A DNA stretch of 64,000 bases from Ostrinia nubilalis (taxonomy: Eukaryota; Arthropoda; Insecta; Lepidoptera; Crambidae): positions 3,968,001 to 4,032,000 of the forward strand of contig NC_087107.1 in the NCBI RefSeq assembly GCF_963855985.1. The letters run 5' to 3'. A program made the translations under genes and the position numbers. The notes under the pieces were generated by a model, which had not been told where the DNA came from, did no database searches, and saw only the letters and a program-made list of their open reading frames with translations. How positions within the stretch are numbered: the stretch's first letter is position 1; each line of letters starts with the position of its first letter. Below are positions 43,645 through 55,138 of the stretch, one piece after another.

Positions 43645-43650
43645 AATAAA
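43645..43650 (+). terminator. Candidate RalBP1 polyadenylation signal
   Basis: AATAAA about 590 nt after the RalBP1 stop codon, followed within 30 nt by a GT-rich stretch (aatgtgtgttttttt). It is the first canonical hexamer with a good downstream element in this 3'UTR. Confidence 0.6.
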
Positions 43651-43699
43651 GTGATAAGTATTCGAGGAAAAATGTGTGTTTTTTTTAATTTACATAAAA

Positions 43700-46500
43700 A
43701 GCATTACATAGCAGTAGAAGCATTAATAAATCACTGAGGTTTTTTTGTAATACTAAATTATAGTCAGCAGTCGAAGAAAATCTATAAACAACTACTGAAT
43801 AACTCCCAACATAAGCTTTTGTTAATTAATTTAATATGAAATCAATCAAGCTTAAAAAAGTATTGATTTCTGCATTTATCAATTTCATCAGAACTGCGTC
43901 TGATTTTGATCAAACGATCTTTTGGACATATTTATATAAAAAAAAATATGTCACTTATCTACGTTGAACTAAATTAGTCCTAATTCCAACATTAATAGTG
44001 TCATGGGCTCTGTACTAAATATTCCACCAAACTTATCGATTGCTTGATAATGATAAACCGAGATAGGGTTTCGCGTATGTAATTATCGAGTGATAAAAGA
44101 TAAGAATGCTTATGCAACGACCGTAACACGATTTGAGCAAATGACACTAATTTTAATACCTTTCTAGAATTATTTGTTAGAAAATACACTTTAGGTATGA
44201 TTAGGGATAATAGGATGATACTAATAAAAAAAACATCATAGCAACAAACAGATTTGGTATCTCTGTATAAATAAAAATGAATTGCAGCAGCTTTGGTAAT
44301 GGAGTTGGAAAAGTGTAGGTTTATAAAAATGATAAAAAGGAATCGAGTCATTTGGAAAAAATGCGTTTACGTCTTATCGACTGTGGAAACAGTGCAGTGT
44401 GGGATTCCCCGAGTCTGGGAAGGTATGTATGCCTACCAAACCATAATATGGGAGTTATGGTTTGGTGGGGATGATTCAAGATAGGGCGATATTCTTCACT
44501 TGCTTGTAAACGATGTAGATGGGCGTTGGCCACTCGTAATGATAATGTTATTGTTATTATCAGCACAATACATTGAAACCGATGATAGGTAGTAACGTGA
44601 GGAAGTCTATCTTATTTATGGTTCATTCGATTATATTTATGAAACACTAGCTTTCACCCACGGCTTCGCTCACGTGGAATTCAGTTTGTCACAGATCATA
44701 ACAAAATCCAGCCTATAGGTTAATCTGATGTATAAACAAGAAGCTCGCTCGCTTCCATCTTCGGCCTGATTGTCACTTAACATCAGGTGAGATACAGGCC
44801 AAGAGCTTCCTCGTTGCGGATAAAAAAAACCTGTAGTTTCATCGAAATCCGTTTAGCAATTTTTGCATGAAAGAGTAACAATAATACATACAAACTCTGT
44901 AATTCTTTTGAATTGATTCGTTTCCCTCTTTTGCCTAATCTGTAACCCTGTGTCGTCGTGGCTAAACGCAAACCGCGAGAGCCAAAGAAGAATGAAAAAA
45001 AAACCCGATGCACTAGTGGCGCGGTGCAACGCCTTGAACGTAGTAGGATCTTAGGTTCGATTCCTAGTCGTCATGATGACAACACAAACTGTATGATGAG
45101 TCACTTATCATAGCTTGTCTGAGAACATCTCAAAAATCCTTCAAGCGATAACCTACGTGGTTTTGAAAGTGGATTATGTGGTCAGAAAGAATTTGGACCA
45201 TCGTAGGCGAATCGCTTGACTTGTACACACAGCAAATCAAGCTAAACATGTTAGAATCTAATACAGATGCAATAAGTGTCATTTTGCAACAAAAATGTAA
45301 AGTCCATTGTGCTTTTCACTGTACGTAGGTGTAACTAATATGCTAAAAATCGTCAGACTATGATCTCATGTCCCATTTGCATACATATTTGGAGTTTGGC
45401 CATGGTTAAGTTTTTGTCAAGTCTTAAGAATGTAATTTTAGTGTCTTTTGGACTCATTCACTGTGGTTAAATTAGCGGATTCCATTTTGGTCGTCCTACT
45501 CACTCAATCGTCTTCTTGTTATGTTTTTTACATAAAGGTTGACTGGAAGAGATCGCTTCCAAGATTAAGGTTGGGTAAACCGCTGCTTTTTCGTATAAGG
45601 ATTGTTGGTACAGTCAGCATAGCACAAAATATAACTCAATTCATTTTTAACGGTACAAATTCGATGATGAACATCAAAACTTAGCAGTACCTACCTACTT
45701 AAGTACCTATTATAGTTTGAAACATAGACAAAAAACAAAGAGAAATCGGGCAAAAGATATTAAAGCATAGCTATTAATTATAATCAATTAGTTAAGTTAT
45801 TGCAAAATAGTAGAATGACTCACGTAAGCTAGTTATGCGCTCTTCCCGTACTAATTTGTAGGAAAACAAACAATATTAATACCTCGTGTTAGATTATAAG
45901 AACCACACCATTACCTAGTATCTAATAACATTATTAACTATTGAGGAAAAAGGCATCTACTTTTATGGCTAGTAAGGTACTAACTACGTACAATAAAGTA
46001 CAAAGGTTATAAGCAAAAATGGTCATTTAACTTAAATTGATTCCTTGTATGATTTACTTTTACTTTTTGTAATTATTTTGTTAATTAGTCGGTAATTACC
46101 TAACGTCATTTATGAGATCAAATTAATAAGAGTAGTTTACAACCGGGAAAATTAATGAAGGAGGAACTTTATTACTTAACTTTTATTGTTGACTGTACTT
46201 TTGTTTAGGTATAATGCGCGTACGCCTAGTGGCCTAACTTTATAATAATCCTACTTGCATAACTACACCAAGTGCGAGTGGATGATTATGTTCATCATAA
46301 CTTATTATAAAGTAACTGTGATTCGCGCGGTTTGAAACTAATTGACACGGACCGCTATAACACAGTTCTATCTATTCAATATCAAAGTTATAAAGATAGT
46401 TTAAAGTGCAGTTTACGTACAAAAACAAAACATTTAAATAAGTAAAAAAGCGTCGATTAGCGATGAGGTGTGAACTAAAACAGTGTATTTGGGACGTTTG
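43700..46500. other. Intergenic AT-rich stretch with repeat fragments
   Basis: No exon recognised. At 44648-44890 lies a repeat starting 'tagctttcacccacggcttc' and containing a nested piece 'ttcggcctgattgtcactta' that resembles the 3' tail at 43370. At 45010-45075 a B-box-like 'ggttcgattcc' suggests a SINE fragment. At 45228-45335 is a short element with 'tttgcaacaaaaatgta' shared with 8765-8877, 29390-29520 and 49163-49255. Confidence 0.4.
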
Positions 46501-46771
46501 TTTTAATATTCATTATGTAATGAGCCGATCGGCGCCGCGCGGCTTTCACTCGCGCCGCGGCCACCGCGCCGTTCTGTAGCTCAGTTATTTACTCAACTGC
46601 TTCGATTCGGCCCAAAGATAAAGACAGTCGAAGCACTACGCGACCGCGCCGTATCTTATCACTGCCACTCTATTGATCACCCACCATATATCGCGAACCG
46701 CTCGCCTTTTACGGACGACCAACCTTTATTGTCCAATTTAACTTGCAGACGTGTACTCTTTTATACTCGCG
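46500..46771 (+). promoter_or_regulatory. CpG-rich promoter region of the 46878 gene
   Basis: A local GC-rich island in otherwise AT-rich DNA (ggcgccgcgcggc, cgcgccgcggccaccgcgcc at 46527-46570) upstream of a single-exon coding region. The sequence ctcagttatt near 46578 could be an initiator. Assignment rests on composition and position. Confidence 0.5.
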
Positions 46772-46812
46772 ATGTTACCGGTGAAGTCATAATGTGTGCG
46801 TTACAAAAATAG
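46772..46812 (+). promoter_or_regulatory. Two overlapping short upstream ORFs
   Basis: The first ATG at 46772 encodes MLPVKS and stops at 46790-46792. The second ATG overlaps its stop by one base (TAATG) at 46792 and encodes MCALQK with a stop at 46810-46812. Both are in the 5'UTR of the gene starting at 46878, if transcription begins upstream. The TAATG arrangement could allow reinitiation and dampen translation. Confidence 0.5.
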
Positions 46813-46877
46813 AAATACACAGTTTACAGGAAAATAGTATTAATAACAAAAGTGTTGCGGTTTGTAATCGAACGGAA

Positions 46878-48134
46878 ATGGGCACGAAATCGCCGACGAC
46901 GAGTGTGAAGTCGCGCGAAATAATCGGAGTCGACGCGTTCAGTCAGAGGCGGGAGGTGTTCGACAAGCACGACACGGTGTTCCTCCCGCTGCCTTCACCC
47001 ACCGCGATGACGCCTATGTACCGGGACGCCGAGCCCATCGTCACGTCCAACCACGGGAAAACCACCACCAACTTCAAGCGCAACACGGCCGGCTACTCCA
47101 GTATGCGCGAGTCCAAGACCGACGAGCGGGTCTTCGACTTCCGACCCAGGAAGTACTCCGACAACTTCACGTCGGAGCTGAACCAGAGCGACGATGTGGA
47201 CTACAGACACAGCATGATGGACCGCACGCGCCGCCTGTCCAAACTGCGAAGGGACTTCCTCACGTCGAACCTTCACGAACCTGACGATAAGCAGTTCTAC
47301 AGAGCCGGCACGCGCGCGTCGCTGCCCACCGGCAAAGTTTCCGCGATGAAGTACAAAATTGAGAGCCCCAATTTGTACAAGTTCCCCTTCGCGGAGCCTT
47401 ACGCGACACCCCCACCAGTGCGCCGAGTTGTAGTCGACTTAGGGCCCAGTGAAACTGACGGCAAAGAAAACCAAGACCCCGAAATTAGACCTAAACACCA
47501 GAGTCTTACGGATTCGCCGACTAAAGTGGACCATCAGAAGCTTTTTGAACAGCTAGTGAAACGGTATTCGCCGCAGCGCAAACCTATCGACTGGACCTTG
47601 CCTCCTACCAAACCTAGGGTGGTCGCTTCGGTCCCTAAATCGACGTCGAGTGTTGAGGACACGGTTAATAAGGCTGAAAAGAGTGAAGAAAATAAACCTG
47701 CTGATGATGACGTGTTTGAGAAGAAAGAAAATAATGCAGAGGTGCAAAAAGAAGAGGAGGTTAAAAAGGAAGAAATCAAGCACGAACACATAAAGCCACA
47801 TGTGGAGGTGATTCAAAATGGGTCAGAGAGCCCAGCTGTGAAAGAGGTTGAACCTAACCATGTCAAAGAGAGAGATTCTAAAGTATCTCTCACAGAACTA
47901 GCAGAGAAGAATGATCGCGTACCAGAACTGTCTGTCATGCAGAGGCAGTTGAGTAGAGAGTCGACTAACCATAAAAAGCCTTTAGTAGAGCAACCTGACA
48001 TAAGCATTCCAGAGTTGATTAACAAAATGACAGTAGAAGGAGAGAAGCTAGAGAGTGACGGTAAGAATGTTAAAAAAGTTAAGAGGAAGCGAAGTTTCCT
48101 GGACAAACTACTCGGCAGGAAGAAAGACAAATAA
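46878..48134 (+). CDS. Uncharacterised basic, low-complexity protein (418 aa, single exon)
   Basis: I do not recognise the family. I chose ATG 46878 (MGTKSPTTSVKSREIIGVDA) because the longer open frame has no earlier ATG. Codon use is GC-rich in the first half, supporting real coding. The protein has no signal peptide, membrane segment or folded-domain motif. It has Ser/Pro/Arg-rich N-terminal half, a KEN tripeptide in DGKENQDPE near residue 196, a long Glu/Lys-rich region (about 255-330), and a strongly basic end (KVKRKRSFLDKLLGRKKDK). The tail could be a nuclear signal or a membrane-binding basic helix. A polyadenylation signal is at 48465-48470. It could also be the last coding exon of a larger gene, but no acceptor is evident. 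Confidence 0.75.
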   Translation: MGTKSPTTSVKSREIIGVDAFSQRREVFDKHDTVFLPLPSPTAMTPMYRDAEPIVTSNHGKTTTNFKRNTAGYSSMRESKTDERVFDFRPRKYSDNFTSELNQSDDVDYRHSMMDRTRRLSKLRRDFLTSNLHEPDDKQFYRAGTRASLPTGKVSAMKYKIESPNLYKFPFAEPYATPPPVRRVVVDLGPSETDGKENQDPEIRPKHQSLTDSPTKVDHQKLFEQLVKRYSPQRKPIDWTLPPTKPRVVASVPKSTSSVEDTVNKAEKSEENKPADDDVFEKKENNAEVQKEEEVKKEEIKHEHIKPHVEVIQNGSESPAVKEVEPNHVKERDSKVSLTELAEKNDRVPELSVMQRQLSRESTNHKKPLVEQPDISIPELINKMTVEGEKLESDGKNVKKVKRKRSFLDKLLGRKKDK

Positions 48135-50751
48135 GTTCTCGGGTGAAGTGATGGTGCATTACTTGCACAGTTACTGCACAAGTGCAAACCTGCCAAAGAT
48201 AATTTATCAAGGTTGTAAAAAACATGACGTCAGTGTTTTTAATCTTTTGATACATGAAACTAGATTAGTCTCTGTAAGAAATTGTAGTATTTTTGATAAA
48301 TTTTTATTTATAAAATAATAATTAATAGCAGACTTCCTATGTTTTTTATCTAAATGCAATGGCGGGGTTATCTATACTGATAAAAGTAAGTGCCATCTGA
48401 CACTCCCTATCTGCCAAATTCTAAGCACTGAGTTGAGTTCAGTAATGTAGATAAAATGCTATAAAATAAATACGATATAAATGTACTTATAATATGTTCA
48501 GAAACCGTTAATATTTTCCTTCATTGCGGCACTGAATTCAATTTCCTCGTGATATTGTTAAGTTATTAATAATGTTTGTTACATCCTCTAGTATTATTAA
48601 ACGTTACACATACTGCTTAATGATTTCGAAATAACAATGATACACGATGTTACCTTTTGTGCAATAAAATATTTTATTTATTTTTAAAACAGTTTCTTTC
48701 ATTGGAACAAAAACGTAATTAATAATTTTACCCGATTTTTGGTAACTATTATACGTAAAGCTAATATCACAATAGAAAAAGCACATATTTTCAAATGTCA
48801 GCGATAGGAAGGTCCTATCAGGAACCACAAAAATACATATAAAGATTCGATAAGCATTTAAAAGTAGGTAAGTATTCAGTAAAAATTTAACATTGAGGTC
48901 AACATTTGCGGTCTTCCCTAACATAACAACAAGGTATACATTCGCCACACAGTCTACTTATATCGCAAAGAATACTTCTGTAGTTACTTAGTACAAATTT
49001 GATTTATCAAAATGTTTAAAAAGAGCTAATTTTAGCGCCAAGTGTAGTCCTGTGTCTGTAGACAAAGTAGTACATTTGTGACAGATTAAATTTCGTAATC
49101 GCTTCGTTATTTATATAAGAATTCACTCATCAATGAGTGAAGCGATTACAATATTGAAGTTGTACAGTCGGTGTACATTAAGCTAAACAAGTAAAGTTAA
49201 TACAGACGATTTTACAACAAAAATGTAGTCTGATATGCTGTCCACTGTACAACCACTTGATGATTGACAGTGATAATTTAGAAGAGAAAAAATTACGAAA
49301 ATCGTATATCTAATGCAATAAAGTCCAAAAAATGCACACTTGATTGAATCATAGCTACATAATCAAATGTAGAGAACAATACTGACTTGATAGGTGAAGG
49401 CTGCAGCCTTCACAGTATTTAGCAAATTCCACCTAAGGAACTTGTGGTTCAAATTAATTAACATTGTAGTGAGTTTTTTCATAAAGCAACAATTTTTGCA
49501 AAATTCAATGACAAAATAGTAGAAAAAGTTCAGAAAATTAAAACACAGTTCTGAAAAATAAAGAAGTACAGCAACGTCAAATAGTTCGTGATCCAAGGTA
49601 ACCAAAAGGTTCGCAACACGACTTTGTTACAGTTGGAATAAGGTTGTTTGTCAATTTTTTGGCCAATTTGGGTGCCACGAACTATATGACGCTGCTGTAC
49701 ATCAGCAATCTATTTTCTAACACAAAATTATCTTTATCACACTTATATTACGGTCCAAAACAGATTGATTTGTCTATTATATCAAGTCAAATGTCTGTCC
49801 TACCTACACAGGCGTTGTTCTTTACGCCCCGGATGGGTAATAATTCGGCCTCCTACCCGCATTTCTTGATTACGATTAGGCATTGTGACCCAGACAACTA
49901 ACAAAAAACACTGTTTATTTAAATCAATTAACGTTTAATGGATTAGGCGAGTTTCACCTAAAAATGCGCGATTTAGAAGGCCAAGGTCAAAAAAGACAAA
50001 GAGCATAGTTGCAGGCGTTGCAGCTTGTATTATAGAGATTTTATACAAGTAGATAGGGGTCATTGACGTCAACACAATTTACAATTTTAATCAATAATTC
50101 GCAACATTTAAATGGGCGCAAGTAGGTTAGTGTGTCTGCAAACAAACATGTTGCCTACTTACGGTTGACATTCAGATAGGAGCTTAGTCATATGCTTGAA
50201 CTAAAAATATGTTATATCTACAAGGAATTTATTGAATGTTTGTTTAGTTTTGCATTAAACAAAACATGTTTTGTTCCGAATGCCATCAGTCTATTTATGT
50301 AAAGCTGTTGCTTTATTAATATTAAATATCTGCTAATTTACTTATGCATTATTAAGCAGGATGGCCTTCTTTTTAAATAATACTGCTAGCATGACGCGCA
50401 TGGATGACTCTCTTATTTATTTATATCATCCAAATTGTCTGGTGCAAATTGCTTATACTCATAAGTTCGTCAAAATTTTAGCAACAGTAAATTTTTAAAA
50501 GCAAGTCATGTCGTATTTAAAACGATTTATCAAAAAGTTTTGAAGTCGCCAATATCGTGGCAGATGGCGCCACTAGAAGTAGCTCAACTTATAAACTGTA
50601 GCATCTTATGCCATTGTTATAGGTGCGCTTTTGCCATAAAAATGTAAAGACAGATGTGCTGACATCTGTACAAGTAAAAGTTCAAGTAAAAATCTTACTA
50701 ATTTGCCATTTTGGACCCTATTGCATAAAATTAAGCTATCTACTTATTACA
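48135..50751. other. 3'UTR and intergenic stretch, no gene recognised
   Basis: Contains the probable 3'UTR of the 46878 gene with AATAAA at 48465-48470, a MITE at 49567-49701 and a short repeat at 49163-49255. AT-rich open frames (48604-48948, 49363-49605) lack motifs. Confidence 0.45.
49567..49701. mobile_element. Mariner-type MITE, CAGTCAGCG family, short copy
   Basis: Ends 'tacagcaacgtcaaatagtt' and 'aactatatgacgctgctgta' are inverted repeats, 135 bp in total. Same family as 24906-25490 and 52547-52700, with a shared interior (gtcaattttttggcc). Confidence 0.75.
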
Positions 50752-51970
50752 TCAATTTCGTTTAACATCTGGATCAATTTGACGCAAAGAAGTTTCCAGA
50801 GTGAAGAGGTGTTCATCGTATACATCAGGCGCTAGTTGTCGCATTGCTTTAGCCAAGTTGTATACATATTCCTTGTTGGGCCCACTTGGCCCTTGGCAGT
50901 TGACTACTTGTTTTGCTATGTCTTCCACTGATGCTGCTCCTGTAATATTGAATAAGTATTTATTAAAAAAAAACATGGAAATGTAGTCAAAATACATGTA
51001 AATGGATGACTGGTAATTTGGTACAAAATTTGGAACAAAGGTACAGTTTTTTAGATTCTACTGCTACTTTTTTGTTATTTTTTTATCATTTTAATTAATT
51101 ATGTTAAAGGAAGAGAACTACATAAACAATTTACAATTTGTTCCTGTGACAATTTTTTTAAGGATTTTATGTCAAGAAATAAATAAATAAACAACCAAAG
51201 ATGGAATCTAAAATGCATGCATGCCTTCAAAACAAGGAACAAAACTTGAATTATGAAGAATCAAATTAGGTACAATAACTTTTTATAATATTTTTGAATG
51301 AATATTATTATAACTGTTTTTTCATCAAGTAAAGACTTGAAGGTGAGCCAATGGATCATAAAAAACTAAAAAAGTATACAAGTTAATTGTTGCTTAGCTT
51401 TGTGCAATTAGATACCAATTATCAAAATTAAACCAAATACTAACCTGCATAAGATTCATTCTCCTCTGTTGCTATGTACAGGGTCAAACTAAACGGTTCT
51501 ATGCTCTTATCCTTGGGATGGAATGTCACTGTCTTCTTTGAGTATCCATTCTTTTCTCTGTAGTCCAAGTGCTTCATAACTTGATCTATATCTTCGGTAC
51601 GGATTTTGTATGCCACCCCCCATACTTTGCTGTTTGGATCGTCACTTTTTATCAATGTAACTACTCGACCAGGCTGGAAGGTATTTTTGAATGAATATTG
51701 GAAGGAGAATGCACAAAGTATGTATTGAAAATATTACGTTACAATACTAATACATCTGTAATAATGTAACAGACTGTATATTATCTACGTCTGGTTATGA
51801 TTATGGTGAGTCAGTAAATATTAGGATATACTTACTTTCTCAGGAACGCCTCTGTGGTCGATACTATGCTGATAAAATCTTCTGAGGTAACCTGAAATAT
51901 AACCTACAACTTTGCACTCGTAAGCAAAGTCAACTTTCCAAACTAGAGATCCGTAGCCGAAGATCCACAT
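50752..51970 (-). CDS. CHAC2: ChaC2-like glutathione-specific gamma-glutamylcyclotransferase
   Basis: A cytosolic enzyme of the ChaC family that cleaves glutathione to 5-oxoproline and Cys-Gly. Exons are 51970-51836, 51673-51445 and 50939-50752, GT-AG with phases 0 and 1, giving 183 aa, about the length of human ChaC2 (184). The start [15 protein letters not shown] contains the YGSL substrate-loop signature. The catalytic Glu region is LDYREKNGY in exon 2. Exon 3 carries [17 protein letters not shown], the conserved substrate-binding GPSGxNxEY block. No truncation or frameshift. Short length and lack of extra N-terminal sequence favour ChaC2 over stress-induced ChaC1. Confidence 0.93.
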
Positions 51971-52546
51971 TGTTGTTCCTTTAGCATTTCAAGTCATTTG
52001 ATTTGTTTATTAATACATGTTTAACAATTTTTCCTCAATGTTTGTTTTGAACTTTTCTCGCTGATCATATGATTTTGACAGTAAATTTCAGTTTTTTTTT
52101 ATACAGGTAACATCGCGGATTGTTCTATTTTATTATCTTTTTTGTTACCATCGATGGCCATCGTATCATTTAATTTTGTCTTCGAGTAGCAGTTTTATAT
52201 GGAGACAGCATACGACATAAAAAAACAGCATGAACTTGTACAATTGATAAATACATAACAATTTGCTTTTTTGTGTTAATTAAGTAGGTACGTACAATAC
52301 TATTTGAAGATTGCAGTTAGGGACTTAAAACTCTTCGTTCGTTTGTTAGCCGAATGAAAGAAAGAAAGAAAGAAAGAAAAAATGTTTCTACTGCTGGAGA
52401 AAGTTCACTGCTTATAACTCTTTTTTACCGAATTCAAATTTCAAATCACACAGATTAAGCCTAGGCGCAGACCACCGACTTCCGACTAAATTATCGGCCG
52501 ATGAAAAATCGATGCGCCTAGATAGGCTTATAGCTATTATGTATAG

Positions 52547-52700
52547 TACAGTCAGCGTCAAATAGTTCGTGACACCCAAAGTAGTCAAAAAGTTCGCAAA
52601 GTCTTTGTTACAAATTACAATAAATTGGAATATTAAGTAAGATTGTGTTGTCCACTTTTTGGTCACTTAGGTTGTCACGAACTATTTGACGCTGACTGTA
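52547..52700. mobile_element. Mariner-type MITE, CAGTCAGCG family
   Basis: A 154 bp copy with clean ends: CAGTCAGCGTCAAATAGTTC and its complement GAACTATTTGACGCTGACTG, with TA on both sides, the Tc1/mariner target. Best reference for the copies at 24906 and 49567. Confidence 0.8.
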
Positions 52701-52819
52701 CCAGACTGTGGTACATTGAGGAATCTTGGGGAAAGAGAATGAGATTATGATAATGATTAATTCAAGACTCATATGTAAACCATAAAACAATCACAAAAAT
52801 TGGGCACCATAGCTTTAGT

Positions 52820-52889
52820 TCCGGTTTCCACCAAGGAGGAGCGGAGCGGAACATTTCTCCACTCCGCTCCGCCTCGGTGGAAACCAGCC
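52820..52889. mobile_element. Short palindromic MITE remnant
   Basis: 'ccggtttccaccaaggagga' at left pairs with 'cctcggtggaaaccag' at right, with inner arms gcggagcgga and tccgctccgc. About 70 bp, nearly all able to fold. Confidence 0.6.
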
Positions 52890-52978
52890 TTAAATGGCAT
52901 TCCAGAAGTGCCAAAATGTGATGGCTCATTTACACTGCGCGGAAATTAGCTGAGTCCACTAAAGCGCCTTGACAGTTG

Positions 52979-53861
52979 TATAGCCTGACCAGCCCCCCTA
53001 GACAAAACGCACTTTTTGATCGAATCGAAAATCGAATCCGTCAAAACTCCATACAAAAAAGGGGCTTTTCGACCACTTTTCGACTGGTTTGCGATCATAA
53101 TTTGCACTTTGTCTAGACCCACAGGAACATAAAAACCCTCGCCATGTTGCGGAAAACTAATGGTACTAATTTCTTTTAATGGCAACAGTAACTGAAAACT
53201 TCATTGACATGTCACCTTGCATGTCAGTCTATTGCTGTCAAAGTGTAAACAAACTTTATTTTAAATGTGCGCAATTGGTTTTATGAATTAAATTGCTAAA
53301 ATATTTTTATAGTCGTGAAAGAAAAGTGGTTCACAATGTGTTAAAGTATTTGTCGAAGAGAAATACTAAGGGTTCGGACAATATTTTCATTGAATAATGT
53401 TTCCGACAAAGGTTGTCAAATTGACTGTCATGTTTATTGTATAGTACAGTCCACTATGAAAATTAGCTGTGGTTTGTTTCAACTACCTATTTTAAAAATT
53501 TTGTCACTTTCTAAGTGTTGAATTTTATGGGATTGGGAAAGAAGTACCGAGTTTGAAGCGTTCATGAGCAGACATTGCAGTTGAATATTCAAGTTCTGAA
53601 TTTGATTATTGATGAATAATAAAATAAATCTACTAGCTCGATTGATGGTTTCATTTAATTTATTTAAATCAGGTTACCTATAATAATATTTTTTCGTTAA
53701 TTTATGAAAATATCAAATTAGCCCGTAATCCTGAATCCTGATACATAAAGTTAGCCTATTAATTTAACACAGGTACGACTGTACTCAGTGTTGCACTATC
53801 AAATGCAATTGAGGCGCCTCTATGCCAATGCCAGGGTTTTTATGTTCCTGGTCAGGCTATA
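52979..53861. mobile_element. DNA element with TATAGCCTGACC ends, split by a nested MITE
   Basis: The left end TATAGCCTGACC is matched by GGTCAGGCTATA at 53850-53861. Next to it, 'aggaacataaaaaccct' (53112-53128) pairs with 'agggtttttatgttcct' (53833-53849). The left terminal repeat is interrupted at about 52991-53112 by a GTCTAG-ended MITE, so the two halves of the repeat are 120 bp apart. No transposase was found in the interior. Confidence 0.7.
52991..53121. mobile_element. GTCTAG-ended MITE inserted in a terminal inverted repeat
   Basis: Reverse complement of 5908-6034, with 'ccctagacaaaacgcacttt' at left and 'gcactttgtctagaccc' at right. It interrupts the terminal repeat of the 52979-53861 element. 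Confidence 0.65.
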
Positions 53862-54262
53862 ATTTCGAAATCCTTGGTCTGAGCGAAATCCCATCGTTTC
53901 CGGTGTTTTGTCACTAGTCTATGGAGGGGGGCCATCGGGGGCCATTTATACGTACTCTGTGCTGTGAGGGGTCACTCACTTGTCTGTCACTTCCTTCCTT
54001 CCGTTATTTTTTTATTTACTATGTCAAATATTTTCGTTTCTACATTCATGAATAAAGTAGATAATTTAATTTATATGTGATGCTCGCTTTCAACAATGTT
54101 TCTACAATATTTAGCAAGAAATCCAACACTATCTTACCAATAGAAATGGAGTCTTTTATCCAGAAAAAATAATGCTGTTGATAAAATCAAAATAGATCTA
54201 GAGTTCGGACTGCACTGCTATGCAACTAGTATGTAAAAATTATCAATAAGTTGGCACAAACT

Positions 54263-54970
54263 ATGTCCTCTATAGCACAGAAGCTGTGTGATGAAATCTG
54301 TGAGGAATCGCCGCTGAAACACTCCAAACACAGCACTCGAGAAAGCTGTAAAAAACTAAACCAAGCTCAGGCTTCAAATAGCAGGTACGACGGGCGCCCT
54401 ACGAGGTCTATAGTCGTAGAGAAAAAGAGGGTAGTAAATAAAGTAGTACCAAGTAGCAGTTGCAGCAAAAGTAAAATAGTTATAAACAAATTTAAGTCCA
54501 AAGAGACTCTCCTGAAGAAGACATTTGTTGATAGTGCACAGAATACAATCATCACAGGGCCCCTGCGATGCGACAATGATTGCGTGACTATGGTCCGGAA
54601 GAGGGACAACAAAGGCAACTGCAAATGTGGCAATAAACGAATCAACTGTCGAGTGAGTGCAAAGGAAATTCAAACGTTCGACACTAAAAATTACTGCCAA
54701 TTGGACAAAGCGTGCGCACAGTGCGTCGAAACTGTTAACTGTGGCACTCAATTTCTTGAGAGACTTAGCAGCAGGAAACCATTGCCTCTGAACATGAGGA
54801 GCCAAGCAAAGCTCTGTAATGAAATAGACACTCAGACAAATGAAGGTAGTAAAGAAAATGAGAAAAGTAGGAATGACATCATTTGCAGTAAATCAAAAAT
54901 AAACTACAATTTCATGGGTGCTAGAAGATGGGCTCTGTCACAGTTCCCTGCAAGAGGACCTGATTTTTAA
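54263..54970 (+). CDS. Uncharacterised Cys/Lys-rich protein (235 aa, single exon)
   Basis: I do not recognise this protein. I start it at ATG 54263 (MSSIAQKLCDEICEESPLKH); the frame is open slightly upstream but without an earlier ATG. It has no signal peptide or membrane segment. Lys and Ser are abundant, and 14-15 Cys occur, with the middle cluster RCDNDC, CKCGN and NCRVS resembling a small metal-binding or disulphide knot without matching a known spacing. The end reads GARRWALSQFPARGPDF. Polyadenylation-like ATTAAA is at 55005-55010. It is convergent with CNOT9. Coding status is supported by length and lack of AT bias. Confidence 0.6.
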   Translation: MSSIAQKLCDEICEESPLKHSKHSTRESCKKLNQAQASNSRYDGRPTRSIVVEKKRVVNKVVPSSSCSKSKIVINKFKSKETLLKKTFVDSAQNTIITGPLRCDNDCVTMVRKRDNKGNCKCGNKRINCRVSAKEIQTFDTKNYCQLDKACAQCVETVNCGTQFLERLSSRKPLPLNMRSQAKLCNEIDTQTNEGSKENEKSRNDIICSKSKINYNFMGARRWALSQFPARGPDF

Positions 54971-55132
54971 AATTCCTTGTTAAAATAGTTATTTATAGCA
55001 ATCCATTAAATGCTCCACTTGCAATAACTTGCTATGGTTTCGTTGATTGATGAAGTAGATAACCAGTATGTGTTACATACTATTTTTAGGATATGAAAGG
55101 AAAGAAACAACATTGCCAAATTATGAAAAAAC

Positions 55133-55138
55133 TTTATT
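55133..55138 (-). terminator. Candidate CNOT9 polyadenylation signal
   Basis: AATAAA on the minus strand about 580 nt after the CNOT9 stop, the strongest hexamer in the region between the two convergent genes. Confidence 0.45.

Larger units (their letters stand above)
51971..54262. other. Intergenic stretch rich in small DNA elements
   Basis: Upstream region of ChaC2 and of the gene at 54263. It holds a GAAA microsatellite at 52354-52380, MITEs at 52547-52700 and 52820-52889, and an 880 bp element at 52979-53861. Sequence just before 54263 (about 53870-54000) is less repetitive and probably contains the promoter of that gene. Confidence 0.45.

Noticed and set aside
46995..48196. Minus-strand open frames of 85-127 codons
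   Set aside because: Antisense to the 46878 gene and its 3'UTR; they have no motif and follow its repeat composition.
54367..54805. 143-codon minus-strand open frame
   Set aside because: Antisense of the Cys/Lys-rich protein. I preferred the plus frame for its length, upstream ATG and polyadenylation-like signal, though certainty is moderate.
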